Below, in pieces: positions 34,671 to 43,501 of a stretch of 64,000 nucleotides of DNA. Position numbers and translations under genes: made by a program. Numbering within the stretch: the first letter of the stretch is position 1; each line of letters opens with the position of its first letter. Source of the stretch: Actinomycetes bacterium (GTDB taxonomy: Bacteria; Actinomycetota; Acidimicrobiia; Acidimicrobiales; Ilumatobacteraceae); NCBI GenBank assembly GCA_029782355.1, contig JAKOUY010000040.1:1-64000 (forward strand), written 5' to 3'. The notes under the pieces were generated by a model that was given only the letters and a program-made list of their open reading frames with translations, was not told the DNA's origin and ran no database searches.

Positions 34671-35354
34671 ATGCGACGACACCCCCAGTGGACCGGGACG
34701 ACGCGTGCCCGGCGGGCACTCCTCCTGGCCGCCCTGTCACTGACCTCGATCGGTGGCGCGATGGTGGCCGAGCCGGCTGCAGCCGCCTCGCGACCGGCCC
34801 CGATCCCCGTGGCCGTTGCCGCGTTGGCCGAGGTGCGTGGCGATGCCACCGCCGCGCTCGGCCTGCTCAGCGAGCTGCGCGGGGTGGACAGCACGTCGCT
34901 GCGTGGCGAGTTGGCCGTCGTGCGGGATCGGCTGGCCACGGTGGCTGCCACCGCCGTCGGCGGTCCCGCCACGGCGATGCGCACCGCCTGGGCCAAGGCC
35001 GACGACCGCCACCTGACGGCGCTGATGGCGGCGATCACCCAGATCGGCGTGCCGTACCGGCACTTCGAGTCCGAGCCCGGCCAAGGGTTCGACTGCTCCG
35101 GCCTGACCAGCTGGGCATGGGCCGTGGCCGGCGTGACCATCGACCACCAGAGCGGTGCACAGATCGATGCCGCCGCCGGGCGCAACGTGTTCACCGCCCA
35201 AGCCGGCGATCTCGTCTACTACCCGGGCCACGTCATGCTGTACCTGGGCGTCGACAACTTCGTGATCCACGCCCCGTACAGCGGCGAGGTCGTGTCGTTC
35301 GACACGACCTCGTGGCACGGCGGGCGACTTCGCTTCGGCGACCCGTCCCGCTGA
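34671..35354 (+). CDS. Secreted NlpC/P60 family peptidase
   Basis: Cell-wall peptidase of 227 aa. A signal peptide (about residues 1-39, cut near AAAAS) precedes a short helical region and the NlpC/P60 domain. The catalytic cysteine is in FDCSGLTSWAW, the histidine in YPGHVMLYLG, and a third polar residue follows at HAPY. The gene has a 260-base upstream region with a structured leader. It likely cuts peptide stems of peptidoglycan outside the cell. It is convergent with xdhC-like gene, with a TGAGCG-ACG-CGCTCA hairpin made of the two stop codons. Confidence 0.93.
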   Translation: MRRHPQWTGTTRARRALLLAALSLTSIGGAMVAEPAAAASRPAPIPVAVAALAEVRGDATAALGLLSELRGVDSTSLRGELAVVRDRLATVAATAVGGPATAMRTAWAKADDRHLTALMAAITQIGVPYRHFESEPGQGFDCSGLTSWAWAVAGVTIDHQSGAQIDAAAGRNVFTAQAGDLVYYPGHVMLYLGVDNFVIHAPYSGEVVSFDTTSWHGGRLRFGDPSR

Positions 35355-35366
35355 GCGACGCGCTCA
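35352..35366. terminator. Small hairpin joining two convergent stop codons
   Basis: TGAGCG (35352-35357), loop ACG, CGCTCA (35361-35366): a perfect 6-bp stem whose ends are the stop codons of the NlpC/P60 gene and of the XdhC-family gene. No T-tract follows on either strand. Confidence 0.4.
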
Positions 35367-36482
35367 GCCGTGGATCGCGCCGCGGCCGTCGCGCAGCGAC
35401 GGAACGGGACGCCCGGTGCGCCGGGCGATGATCTCGGCGACGATCGAGATGGCGGTCTCCTCCGGGGTCCGTGCCCCGAGGTCGAGCCCGATCGGTGACA
35501 GCAACCGGTCGAGGTCGGCCGGGTCGGTGACGCCCGCCTCGGCAAGTCGCGCCACGCGGCGCTCGTGGGTCTGCCGGCTGCCCATCACCCCGATGTACCC
35601 CACCGCGCTGGCCAGGGCGCCCTGGATCGCCGGGACGTCGAACTTGGCGTCATGGGTCAGGATGCACACGGCATCTCGACCGGTCAGCGACGGACCGCGG
35701 CGGGCCAGCAGCGGGCCCGGCCAGGACACGACGACCTCGTCGGCCATCGGGAACCGCCGCCGGGTGGCGAAGACGTCGCGGGCGTCGCACACCGTCACCC
35801 GGTAGCCGAGCAGCTTGGCGACCCGGGCCAGCGCCGCGGTGAAGTCGACGGCGCCGAAGATCAGCATCTGCGGGGCCGGGGACCAGCTCTCGACGAACAC
35901 GGTGACCGCGGCATCGTCGAGGTCCTCGGGTGTGGTCTGGCCGTCGGGTCCGTAGTGCCGAACCCCACTGCGCGCCGCTTCCAGCTCCGCCAGAGCGTCA
36001 CGCCCGGCCACCCGGTCGAGCTCGGCGCTGCCCAGGCTGCCGGCGACCTGGCCGTCCGGCTGGACGGCCAGCATCGCCCCGGCGTGTCGTCCGCCGACCA
36101 CGGTGGCCAGGGCGACGGGGCGCTCGGCGTCGAGCGCGGCGCGCACCGCGGTCATCGCCGGCTCGGCGGGCCGGTAGCGGTCGACGAACAGCCGGATCGT
36201 GCCCCCGCAGGTGAGCCCGACGGCGAACGCCTCGTCGTCGCTGTACCCGAAGCTGACGACCCGCGGCGGGGCCTCGCCGCGCAGCGTTGCCAGTGCCTCC
36301 CCGACCACCGCCCCTTCCACGCACCCGCCGCTGACGCTCCCGGCCACCTCGCCGTCCTCGTTGACGGCCATCGCCGCCCCCGGCAGGCGCGGGCCGGAGC
36401 CGGCCACGTCGACCACCCGAGCCACGGCCACCTCCTGGCCGGCGGCGATCCAGCGATCGATGTCAGCGAACAGCTCGTCCAT
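35364..36482 (-). CDS. XdhC/CoxF family molybdenum enzyme maturation protein
   Basis: 372-aa XdhC-family chaperone that delivers or sulfurates molybdenum cofactor. The N-terminal XdhC/CoxI domain has GSGPRLPGAAMAV and the cysteine motif SVSGGCVEGAV, then GLTCGGTIRLFVD; the C-terminal Rossmann domain includes LIFGAVDFTAAL and the closing GARTPEETAISIVAEIIARR. Start overlaps the VWA gene by 20 bases. It completes an operon with MoxR-type and VWA proteins, which resembles coxD-coxE-coxF. Confidence 0.92.
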   Translation of the reverse strand: MDELFADIDRWIAAGQEVAVARVVDVAGSGPRLPGAAMAVNEDGEVAGSVSGGCVEGAVVGEALATLRGEAPPRVVSFGYSDDEAFAVGLTCGGTIRLFVDRYRPAEPAMTAVRAALDAERPVALATVVGGRHAGAMLAVQPDGQVAGSLGSAELDRVAGRDALAELEAARSGVRHYGPDGQTTPEDLDDAAVTVFVESWSPAPQMLIFGAVDFTAALARVAKLLGYRVTVCDARDVFATRRRFPMADEVVVSWPGPLLARRGPSLTGRDAVCILTHDAKFDVPAIQGALASAVGYIGVMGSRQTHERRVARLAEAGVTDPADLDRLLSPIGLDLGARTPEETAISIVAEIIARRTGRPVPSLRDGRGAIHG

Positions 36483-37611
36483 CGGTCCTCCTCGCCGGGC
36501 GCCCGCCGGCGTCGGCGACCACGGCGACGAGGTGCTCCAGCGAGGCCAGGGAGTGGCCTTCGACGAAGTCGTCGACGTAGTCGAGGGCCGCGGCCATGCC
36601 GCGGGCCAGTGGTGCGTAGCCGGGGGTGACCTTCAACGGGTTGACCCACACGATCCGCTCGGCCACCCGCCCGAGTCGGGCCATCTGCTCGGCCAGCTCG
36701 GCCGGATCGCCGCGGTCCCAGCCGTCGCTGAGGATCACCACGATCGCCCGGCGCGCCATCCCGCGCACACCCCAGCGATCGTTGAACTGGCGCAGGCAGT
36801 CACCGAGTCTCGTCCCCCCACTCCAATCGGCGACCCGCTCGCCGGCCTGGCGCAGCGCCAGGTCGGGGTCGCGGGTGGCCAGCTCCCGGGTGATGCGGGT
36901 CAACCGGGTACCGAAGGTGAACGCCTCGACCCGCTGGCGGCCGGCGACCGCGGCATGGGTGAACCGCAGCAGCGCCCGCGAGTAGGTCTCCATCGAGCCG
37001 CTGACGTCGAGCAGCAGGACCAGCCGCCGCAGCCGGTGACCGTGGCCGCGCCAGTGCAGGCGCACCGGCTCCCCGGCAGCGCGCAGCGAGGCGCGCATCG
37101 TCGATCGCAGATCGGGGCGTTGGCGACGCCGCCCGGGATGGAGGCGAACGCTGCGTCGCGGCGGGCCGGCCAGGCGCAGGTGACGCATCATCCGCTGGGC
37201 TTCGGCCAGCTCGTCGCCGCTGTAGTCGGCGAAGTCCTTGGTGCGCAACTGCTCGACGGCACTGAAGCGCAGCACGTCGACGTCCGGTGGATCGCCGGCC
37301 GCGGCCTCCCCGTCGTCGTCGGCACCCTCGTCGGTGGCCAGGGCCTGCTCGAACAGGTCCGGGGCCGGGGCGTCGGGCCGGACCCACGTGCCGGCGAACA
37401 CCGCGTCGTAGACCGGGATGTCCTCGTGGCGCACCACCAACGTGGCCCGCCCGGCCCAGTAGGTGTCCCGGACGGTCGGTGGACGCGCCGCGCCGAGGGC
37501 ATCGAGCGAGTCGCGGAAGGCCAGGGTGGCGCCGGTCGGGACGCACAACCCGGCGCGGCGCAGCCGCCGGACGAAGTCGACGGTGGCGGTCGCCGGCCGG
37601 GTGTCGGTCAT
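36463..37611 (-). CDS. VWA domain-containing CoxE-like protein
   Basis: 382-aa cytoplasmic protein with a von Willebrand A domain in the C-terminal half. The MIDAS motif DVSGSM follows LRRLVLLL near residue 207, and a second metal-site threonine lies in GGTRLGDCL. CoxE proteins work with the AAA ATPase CoxD to mature the Mo-Cu or Mo site of the hydroxylase. Its ATG at 37611 overlaps the ATPase stop by 4 bases. Confidence 0.9.
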   Translation of the reverse strand: MTDTRPATATVDFVRRLRRAGLCVPTGATLAFRDSLDALGAARPPTVRDTYWAGRATLVVRHEDIPVYDAVFAGTWVRPDAPAPDLFEQALATDEGADDDGEAAAGDPPDVDVLRFSAVEQLRTKDFADYSGDELAEAQRMMRHLRLAGPPRRSVRLHPGRRRQRPDLRSTMRASLRAAGEPVRLHWRGHGHRLRRLVLLLDVSGSMETYSRALLRFTHAAVAGRQRVEAFTFGTRLTRITRELATRDPDLALRQAGERVADWSGGTRLGDCLRQFNDRWGVRGMARRAIVVILSDGWDRGDPAELAEQMARLGRVAERIVWVNPLKVTPGYAPLARGMAAALDYVDDFVEGHSLASLEHLVAVVADAGGRPARRTDGRAVR

Positions 37612-38555
37612 CCGCGTCCTGGCGTGGCCGAGCCCGCCGCCGTGGCCACCGCCTGGTCGACCCAGGTGTCGACACCGGCGCGGAGCACCGCCTCTTGGTC
37701 CTCGCGGTGCTTGAGCACCGCCCCGAGCGTGGCCGAGGCGGCCTGCTCGGTCAACGAGGTGGCCCCGATGGCGGCCAGCGCCTGGACCCAGTCGATGGTC
37801 TCGGCGACCCCGGGCGGCTTGTACAGCCGTTGCTGGCGCAGCGCCGCGGCGCCGGCCGCGGCCTGGCGGGCCAGCTGGCCATCGGCGTGGGGGACGCGCA
37901 TCGCCACGATGGCCACCTCGCGTTCGTAGCTCGGGTGCTCGACCCAGTGGTACAGGCAGCGGCGCTTCAGGGCATCGTGGACGTCGCGGGTGCGGTTGCT
38001 GGTGAGCACCACCAGCGGTGGTACGGCGGCCCGGTAGGTGCCCAGCTCCGGCACGGTGATCTGGAAGTCGGAGAGCACCTCCAGCAGGTAGGCCTCGAAC
38101 TCGTCGTCGGCTCGGTCGACCTCGTCGACCAGCAGCACCGGGGGTGTGGGGTCGGTGTGGTCGATGGCCCGCAGCAGCGCCCGGCGCAGCAGGAAGCGCT
38201 CGGTGAAGAGCTGGGCCTCGAGGGCGTCGGTCCCGGCGCCGTGCGCCTCTCCGCTGGCCTCGGCGGCGCGCAGGTGCAGCAGCTGGCGGCTGTAGTCCCA
38301 GTCGTACACGGCCTGGGCGGCGTCGATGCCCTCGTAGCACTGCAGGCGGATCAGCTCTCCGCCGGTCCAGCGGCTCAGGGCCTTGGCCACCTCGGTCTTG
38401 CCGACGCCGGCCTCGCCCTCCAGCAGCAGCGGCCGGCGCAGGGCGATGGCCAGGTAGATGACGGTCGCCAGGCCACCGTCGGCCAGGTACCCGTGGTCGG
38501 CCAACGCCGCGGCGACGTCCTCGGGGGACGACGCGGGCGTCACGTGCTCGACCAT
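37608..38555 (-). CDS. MoxR family AAA ATPase, CoxD-like
   Basis: 315-aa AAA+ ATPase. The Walker A is GEAGVGKTE, the Walker B VLLVDEVDRADDE, and sensor 1 VVLTSNRTRDVHDALKRR. It precedes a VWA-protein gene with a 4-base overlap, the typical MoxR-VWA pairing, here of the CoxD-CoxE type. On the minus strand a TAGCCT hexamer ends 7 nt before the ATG, so it is likely expressed from a leaderless transcript. Confidence 0.92.
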   Translation of the reverse strand: MVEHVTPASSPEDVAAALADHGYLADGGLATVIYLAIALRRPLLLEGEAGVGKTEVAKALSRWTGGELIRLQCYEGIDAAQAVYDWDYSRQLLHLRAAEASGEAHGAGTDALEAQLFTERFLLRRALLRAIDHTDPTPPVLLVDEVDRADDEFEAYLLEVLSDFQITVPELGTYRAAVPPLVVLTSNRTRDVHDALKRRCLYHWVEHPSYEREVAIVAMRVPHADGQLARQAAAGAAALRQQRLYKPPGVAETIDWVQALAAIGATSLTEQAASATLGAVLKHREDQEAVLRAGVDTWVDQAVATAAGSATPGRG

Positions 38556-38562
38556 CCCCGCC

Positions 38563-38568
38563 AGGCTA
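38563..38568 (-). promoter_or_regulatory. Probable -10 box (TAGCCT) of the MoxR operon, leaderless
   Basis: Minus-strand TAGCCT ends 7 nt before the ATG at 38555. The opposite gene has TAGGCT at 38625-38630, 57 bases away, giving two outward-facing promoters in an 84-bp gap. Confidence 0.5.
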
Positions 38569-38624
38569 GTGGCGACCTTCGATGCCGTCCGGCCCGGCGG
38601 GACGCGTGCCCCATCGGCCGGCCG

Positions 38625-38630
38625 TAGGCT
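38625..38630 (+). promoter_or_regulatory. Probable -10 box (TAGGCT) of the GH13 gene
   Basis: TAGGCT ends 9 nt before the ATG at 38640; no ribosome binding site is present. Confidence 0.45.
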
Positions 38631-38639
38631 CCCGGGCCG

Positions 38640-40223
38640 ATGAACGCCGTGCGCCAGGCCGTGTCCGTCCACGCCCCCCGGGCCACGTCGGTGCGGCTGT
38701 GCACGGCGACGGCCAGCGTCGAGCTGGCGCCGGTGGGCGGCCGCTGGGAGGGGTCGATCGAGGCCGAGGTGGGGACGCGCTACTGGCTGCGTGTCGACGA
38801 CGGGGCACCGCTGCTGGACCCCGACTGCCAGCAGCTGGCCTGGACCGCCGACGGTCCGCGCTGCGTGGTCGCCCATCCGTGGCCGCGGCGCCCGCCGCTC
38901 GGCCGGATCGTCGAGCAGCCGGTGATCTACGAGCTGCACGTCAAGGGCTTCGGTGGGACGTACCGCGGCGTGGCCGAGCGGCTCGGGTACCTCGCCGCGC
39001 TGGGCGTCGACGTCATCGAGCTGATGCCCGTGCACCCCTTCGACACCTCGGACAACTACTGGGGATACATGCCGGTGGTGTGGGGTGCGGTGCACGACGG
39101 CTATGCCACCGGCGACGATCCGGCGGGCGAGTTGGCCGACCTGATCGAGGCCGCCCACGCCCACGGGATCGCCGTGTGGGTGGACGTGGTCTTCAACCAC
39201 ACCGGCGAGGGTGCCGCCGACCGGCCGACCTGGTCCCTGCGTGGGCTCGACGACGCCGGGGCATACCGGTGGGACGGTCAGGCGTACAACGACGACAGCG
39301 CCTGCGGCAACACCGTCAATCCGGCCGACCCAGAGATCCGTCGGCTGGTGTTCTCGGCCCTGGAGCGGTTCCGGGCCCTCGGAGTCGACGGCTTCCGCTT
39401 CGATCTGGCCTCGCTCCTGGCCCGCGACGGTGGCCGGCTGGTGACCGACATCGCCGAGTGGGCCCGGGCGTGCGACGTGACGATCGTCGCCGAAGCGTGG
39501 GACATGGCCCGCTACCTGGTCGGCGATCCGGTGTGGGTGGCGCCGTGGATGCAGTGGAACGATCGCTTCCGCGACGACGTGCGCGGCCTGATGCGTGGCG
39601 AGCCGGACCGGATCGCCGCGGTCGTCCGGCGCATCGGGGGCAGCACCGACCTGTTCGGCGACGACGCGCCGCTGGTCAGCGTCAACTACGTCAGCGCCCA
39701 CGACGGCTTGACCATGTACGACCTGACCACGGTGGACAGCGACGGGTTCCACGCCTGGAACGCCCCGGCCGAGCTGCGCCCGCAGCTGCTGAAGAACTTC
39801 TTCACCGTGCTGCTGCTGTCGCGTGGCCCGGCGATGTTCGTGATGGGCGACGAGTTCGCCCGGACCCAGGACGGGCACCCGAACCCCTACGACATCGACG
39901 GGCCGATCAGCTGGGTCGACTGGACCCGCCTCGACCAGTGGCGCGACGTCCACGACCACGTCGCCGCGCTCATCGCCCTCCGGCGGGAGCACCCGATCGG
40001 CGAGGTCACGTTCCACGGCGTCGGGGAGCAACCCGACCTCGGCTGGTCCTCCCTCTCCCTGGCCTGGACCTCCGGCCGGCTGTTCGTGGCGCTCAACGCC
40101 TGGACCGAGCCGCTGGAGTTCGGCTGGTTCCCGCCGGGGGAGTGGCGCCTGGCGCTGTCGTCGGCGCCGATGGAGGGCCGCACGGTGCCGCCACGGGCCA
40201 GCGCGGTCTGGGTGCGCGACTAG
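38640..40223 (+). CDS. GH13 alpha-amylase family enzyme, GlgX/debranching-like
   Basis: 527-aa glycoside hydrolase. The catalytic residues are D255 (GFRFDLAS), E285 (VAEAWDM) and D355 (SAHDGLT), the order of GH13. Features such as SDNYWGYMPVVW, GNTVNPADPEIRR and NYVSAHDG match glycogen-debranching (GlgX-type) or maltooligosyltrehalose enzymes. It is shorter than typical GlgX (about 650-700 aa), with a shortened N-terminal beta-sandwich. No glycogen or trehalose genes are adjacent, so its exact substrate is open. Stop codon overlaps that of the convergent gene within CTAG. Confidence 0.88.
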   Translation: MNAVRQAVSVHAPRATSVRLCTATASVELAPVGGRWEGSIEAEVGTRYWLRVDDGAPLLDPDCQQLAWTADGPRCVVAHPWPRRPPLGRIVEQPVIYELHVKGFGGTYRGVAERLGYLAALGVDVIELMPVHPFDTSDNYWGYMPVVWGAVHDGYATGDDPAGELADLIEAAHAHGIAVWVDVVFNHTGEGAADRPTWSLRGLDDAGAYRWDGQAYNDDSACGNTVNPADPEIRRLVFSALERFRALGVDGFRFDLASLLARDGGRLVTDIAEWARACDVTIVAEAWDMARYLVGDPVWVAPWMQWNDRFRDDVRGLMRGEPDRIAAVVRRIGGSTDLFGDDAPLVSVNYVSAHDGLTMYDLTTVDSDGFHAWNAPAELRPQLLKNFFTVLLLSRGPAMFVMGDEFARTQDGHPNPYDIDGPISWVDWTRLDQWRDVHDHVAALIALRREHPIGEVTFHGVGEQPDLGWSSLSLAWTSGRLFVALNAWTEPLEFGWFPPGEWRLALSSAPMEGRTVPPRASAVWVRD

Positions 40224-41644
40224 CTGTCGAACCCCAGGCCCATGCGGTCCAGCGTGCGCAACCAGGCATTGCGCCGACCGGTGCGATCCTCGCGGTCCAG
40301 CGACCAGCGGGTCGCCTGGATCCCGGCGAAGCGGAACGGCTCCGGCGGGAACGGCAGCGGCTTGTCCTTGACGAAGCGGGTCAGCGTGGCCGTCGAGCGG
40401 CGCCCGTCGAGGAGATCGACCATCACCTCGCCGCCGAACCGCGACGAGGCCACGCCGAGACCCGTGTAGCCCACGGCGTAGGCCACCCGGCCCTGCATCG
40501 CCTGGCCCCAGAACACGCTGAACCGGCTGCAGGTGTCGATCACCCCGCCCCACACATGGCTGAACTTGACCCCCTCGAGCTGCGGGAAGGTGGTGAAGAA
40601 GTGCTTGCTCAGCTTGGCCCAGGTGGCCGGGCGGCTCTCCAGCTCGGTGTTGACCTTGCCGCGCCAGAAGTAGACGACGTCGTAGCCGCCCCACAGCACC
40701 CGGTTGTCCTCGGTGAGCCGGTAGTAGTGGAACTGGTTGGGGATGTCCGACAGCCCCTGACGATTGGCCCATCCGATCGATGCCCGCTGGGCGTTGGACA
40801 GCGGCTCGGTGACCATGCAGTAGTCGTAGACCGGTGCCACGTAGTGCCCGATCCGTCGCAGCAGCGGCTTGAAGGCGTTCGTTGCCAGGGCAACCTTCCC
40901 GGCGCGAACGCGACCGAGCGGCGTGGTGACCAGCACTCCCACGCCGTCCTTCTCGATCGAGGTCGCCTTGGTGTCCTCGTAGATCCGCACGCCGAGCGAC
41001 ATGGCCGCCGACTTCAGGCCCCAGGCCAGACGCGCCGGATCGACCAGTGCGGCGCGGTCCTTGCGCCAGACCCCGCCGACGTAGGTCGGCGAGTTCACCT
41101 GGGCACGCATCGCCGCCTCGTCCAGCCATTCCACCCGCTGGTTGAGGTTGCGCAGCAGCTGGTACTCCTCGCGCAGCTCCTCCACGTAGGACGGCGGATG
41201 GTCGGTGGTGGCGACGTCGATCACGCCGGTGCGCTCGTAGTCGCAGTCGATGCGATAGCGCTGGATGGCGGCCTCGATCTCGTTGAGGTTGTTCAGGCCG
41301 AGCTCCTCCAGCGTCGCCAGTTCCTCCGGCCAACGCTGATGGCCGTTCATCACGCCGTGGGTCAGGCTGGACTCCATGAACCCGCCGTTGCGACCGCTGG
41401 CCGCCGAGCCGATCTCGTGGGCCTCGATCAGCACGACGTCGCGCTTCGGATCGCGTTCCTTGGCCACGATCGCCGTCCACAGCCCGGTGTAGCCACCACC
41501 CACGACGCACAGGTCGCAGCTCTCGGTGCGCACGAGGGTCGGGTTGCTGTCCGGCTCGTCGCGGTCGTCGTACCAGTACGGGTACGGATCGGCGTCGGCG
41601 ATGGCGTCGAGGAACGCCTCGGTGTGGTCGTCGCGCACCGACAT
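40220..41644 (-). CDS. FAD-dependent oxidoreductase (DAO family, gamma-glutamylputrescine oxidase-like)
   Basis: 474-aa flavoprotein. The dinucleotide motif VVGGGYTGLWTA near residue 48 binds the FAD adenosine, followed by EAHEIGSAASGRNGGFME, typical of glycine/D-amino-acid and gamma-glutamylputrescine oxidases. The later VGYTGLGVASSRFGG closes the FAD domain. I chose the ATG at 41644 since TACCCT ends 7 nt upstream; a GTG at 41671 would add nine residues. The substrate is an amine or amino acid of unknown identity. Confidence 0.88.
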   Translation of the reverse strand: MSVRDDHTEAFLDAIADADPYPYWYDDRDEPDSNPTLVRTESCDLCVVGGGYTGLWTAIVAKERDPKRDVVLIEAHEIGSAASGRNGGFMESSLTHGVMNGHQRWPEELATLEELGLNNLNEIEAAIQRYRIDCDYERTGVIDVATTDHPPSYVEELREEYQLLRNLNQRVEWLDEAAMRAQVNSPTYVGGVWRKDRAALVDPARLAWGLKSAAMSLGVRIYEDTKATSIEKDGVGVLVTTPLGRVRAGKVALATNAFKPLLRRIGHYVAPVYDYCMVTEPLSNAQRASIGWANRQGLSDIPNQFHYYRLTEDNRVLWGGYDVVYFWRGKVNTELESRPATWAKLSKHFFTTFPQLEGVKFSHVWGGVIDTCSRFSVFWGQAMQGRVAYAVGYTGLGVASSRFGGEVMVDLLDGRRSTATLTRFVKDKPLPFPPEPFRFAGIQATRWSLDREDRTGRRNAWLRTLDRMGLGFDS

Positions 41645-41651
41645 CGCCGCC

Positions 41652-41657
41652 AGGGTA
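41652..41657 (-). promoter_or_regulatory. Probable -10 box (TACCCT) of the FAD oxidoreductase, leaderless
   Basis: Minus-strand TACCCT ends 7 nt before the ATG at 41644, which supports that start over the upstream GTG. Confidence 0.45.
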
Positions 41658-41732
41658 CCGGTCACGCCCACGCCGAGCGCCCCAGGTGCTGGGCGGCCAC
41701 CTGATCGGGGTGAGGCGACGGGCGGGTGGGTG

Positions 41733-42719
41733 TCAGGGACGGCGCCACTGGCGCCAGGCGGCGGCGCTGTAGCGGTCGCCCGCGGCGGCGCCAGGGGGGA
41801 ACACCTCGGCCAGCGTGCGCAGGTCGGCGTCGGTCAGGATCACCTCGTCGGCGGCCACGTTCGCCTCGAGGTGGGCGATGGTGCGGGTGCCGGGGATCGG
41901 CACGACGTCGTCGCCCTGAGCCAGCACCCAGGCCAGGGCGACCTGCGACGGGGCGACACCCGTGGAGGCGGCCAGCGCGGTGACGGCATCGACCAGGTCG
42001 AGGTTGCGGTCGAAGACCTCCTCGGCGAAGCGCGGATTGGTGCGGCGGAAGTCGCCCTCGGGCAAGTCGGCGGCGGCGCGCAGCTCGCCGGACAGGAAGC
42101 CACGACCGAGCGGGGAGAACGGCACCACGCCGATGCCCAGCTCGCGGCAGGCGGCCAGGGCGTGGCCGGACTCGCTGGTCTCCGGATCTCGGGTCCACAG
42201 GGACCACTCGCTCTGCAGGGCGGCGATCGGGTGGACCGCGTCGGCCCGGCGGATCTGCTCGCCGGTGGCCTCGGAGAGTCCGAGGTGACCGACCTTGCCG
42301 GCGGCCACCAACTCGGCCATCGCCCCGACGGTCTCCTCCACCGGAACCTGCGGGTCGACCCGGTGCAGGTAGTAGAGGTCGATGTGGTCGAGGCCGAGCC
42401 GGCCGAGCGAGTCGTCACAGCACGAGGCGACGCGCTCCGGGCGCCCGTCGACGGGGCGATCCGGGTTGCCGGTGAAGCCGAACTTGGTGGCGAGCACCAC
42501 CCGGTCGCGCTGCTCGGCCAGCACCGGGCCGACCAGGCGCTCGTTGTGCCCGGCGCCGTACACGTCGGCCGTGTCGAACAGGGTCACGCCCAGTTCGATG
42601 GCGCGGCGGATGGTGGCCCGTGACTGGTCGTCGTCGGCCGGACCGTAGGTGTGGCTGAACCCCATGCAGCCCAGGCCCTGGGCGGAGACGGTGAGCGGGC
42701 CGAGCCGGCGAGTCCTCAT
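41733..42719 (-). CDS. Aldo/keto reductase
   Basis: 328-aa NADPH-dependent reductase. The N-terminal [18 protein letters not shown], the catalytic tetrad residues in [13 protein letters not shown] (Asp, Tyr), the lysine in LATKFGF and the histidine in YYLHRVD are all present; the C-terminal [10 protein letters not shown] and [14 protein letters not shown] bind NADPH. Substrate unknown. It is divergent from an SDR gene, with 35 bases between the starts. A minus-strand CAGACT ends 6 nt before the ATG. Confidence 0.93.
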   Translation of the reverse strand: MRTRRLGPLTVSAQGLGCMGFSHTYGPADDDQSRATIRRAIELGVTLFDTADVYGAGHNERLVGPVLAEQRDRVVLATKFGFTGNPDRPVDGRPERVASCCDDSLGRLGLDHIDLYYLHRVDPQVPVEETVGAMAELVAAGKVGHLGLSEATGEQIRRADAVHPIAALQSEWSLWTRDPETSESGHALAACRELGIGVVPFSPLGRGFLSGELRAAADLPEGDFRRTNPRFAEEVFDRNLDLVDAVTALAASTGVAPSQVALAWVLAQGDDVVPIPGTRTIAHLEANVAADEVILTDADLRTLAEVFPPGAAAGDRYSAAAWRQWRRP

Positions 42720-42742
42720 CGACCCAGTCTGGCCCGGCGCGG

Positions 42743-42748
42743 TACGGT
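42743..42748 (+). promoter_or_regulatory. Probable -10 box (TACGGT) of the SDR gene, leaderless
   Basis: TACGGT ends 6 nt before the ATG at 42755 in the 35-bp divergent gap. Confidence 0.45.
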
Positions 42749-42754
42749 CGGTCC

Positions 42755-43501
42755 ATGGATCTGGGCATCGCCGGGCGGCGGGCGGCGGTGGCCGCGGCAT
42801 CGACGGGATTGGGTGCCGCGGCCGCCGCGGCTCTGGCCGCCGAGGGCGTGCGCGTGGTGATCTGTGGCCGGGATCGAGCCCGCATCGAGGACACGGCGGC
42901 CGCCATCGGCCACGGCTGCATCGGCCTGGTCGCCGACGTGGGTGACGCCGCCGGCGGGGCGGCCTTCGTCGGCGCGGCCACCGAGGCCCTGGGCGGCGTG
43001 GACATCCTGGTCACCAACGCCGGCGGCCCGCCCCCCGGCACCTTCGCGACCACCGACCTCGACCGCTACGAGCCGGCGCTGTCGCTCAACCTGCTCAGCG
43101 TGGTGGGCATGTGCAAGGCAGCCGTGCCGGCCATGCAGGCCAACGGATGGGGCCGGGTGGTGGCGATCACCTCCTTGGCGGTGCGCCAACCGATGGCCAC
43201 GCTGATCCTGTCGAACACCGCCCGGGCCGGGGCGACGGCGTTCCTCAAGACCCTGGCTCGCGAGGTGGCGGCCGACGGGGTGACGGTCAACTCGATCCAA
43301 CCGGGCCTGCACGCCACCGATCGGCTGCGCGCCCTGTACGGCGCCGACGTCGACCCGGCCGCGATCGGGGTCCCGGCGGGGGTGTTCGGCCGACCGGCGG
43401 ACTTCGGGGCGATCGTCGCCGTGCTGTGCAGCGACCAGGCCCGCTTCGTGACCGGCGCCCAGATCCACGTCGACGGTGGCGCCTACGCCGGGTTGCTATA
43501 G
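42755..43501 (+). CDS. SDR family oxidoreductase lacking the usual Tyr-Lys pair
   Basis: 248-aa Rossmann-fold protein. The N-terminal [12 protein letters not shown] resembles the cofactor loop (TGxxxGxG-like with substitutions), the NNAG motif reads [10 protein letters not shown], and a serine is present in AITSLAV. In the place of YxxxK the sequence is SNTAR (within LSNTARAG), so the general base is not the usual tyrosine. Related divergent SDRs with this pattern exist, and their activity is mostly untested. The C-terminal [12 protein letters not shown] is normal. Its TAG stop overlaps the convergent gene in the palindrome CTATAG. Confidence 0.85.
   Translation: MDLGIAGRRAAVAAASTGLGAAAAAALAAEGVRVVICGRDRARIEDTAAAIGHGCIGLVADVGDAAGGAAFVGAATEALGGVDILVTNAGGPPPGTFATTDLDRYEPALSLNLLSVVGMCKAAVPAMQANGWGRVVAITSLAVRQPMATLILSNTARAGATAFLKTLAREVAADGVTVNSIQPGLHATDRLRALYGADVDPAAIGVPAGVFGRPADFGAIVAVLCSDQARFVTGAQIHVDGGAYAGLL

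Noticed and set aside
37608-41510. A minus-strand frame open for about 1300 codons across the coxD-like, GH13 and FAD oxidoreductase genes.
   Set aside because: Only its last 315 codons look like a protein (the MoxR ATPase). The rest is antisense to clear genes and reads as low-complexity; high GC leaves few stops in such frames.
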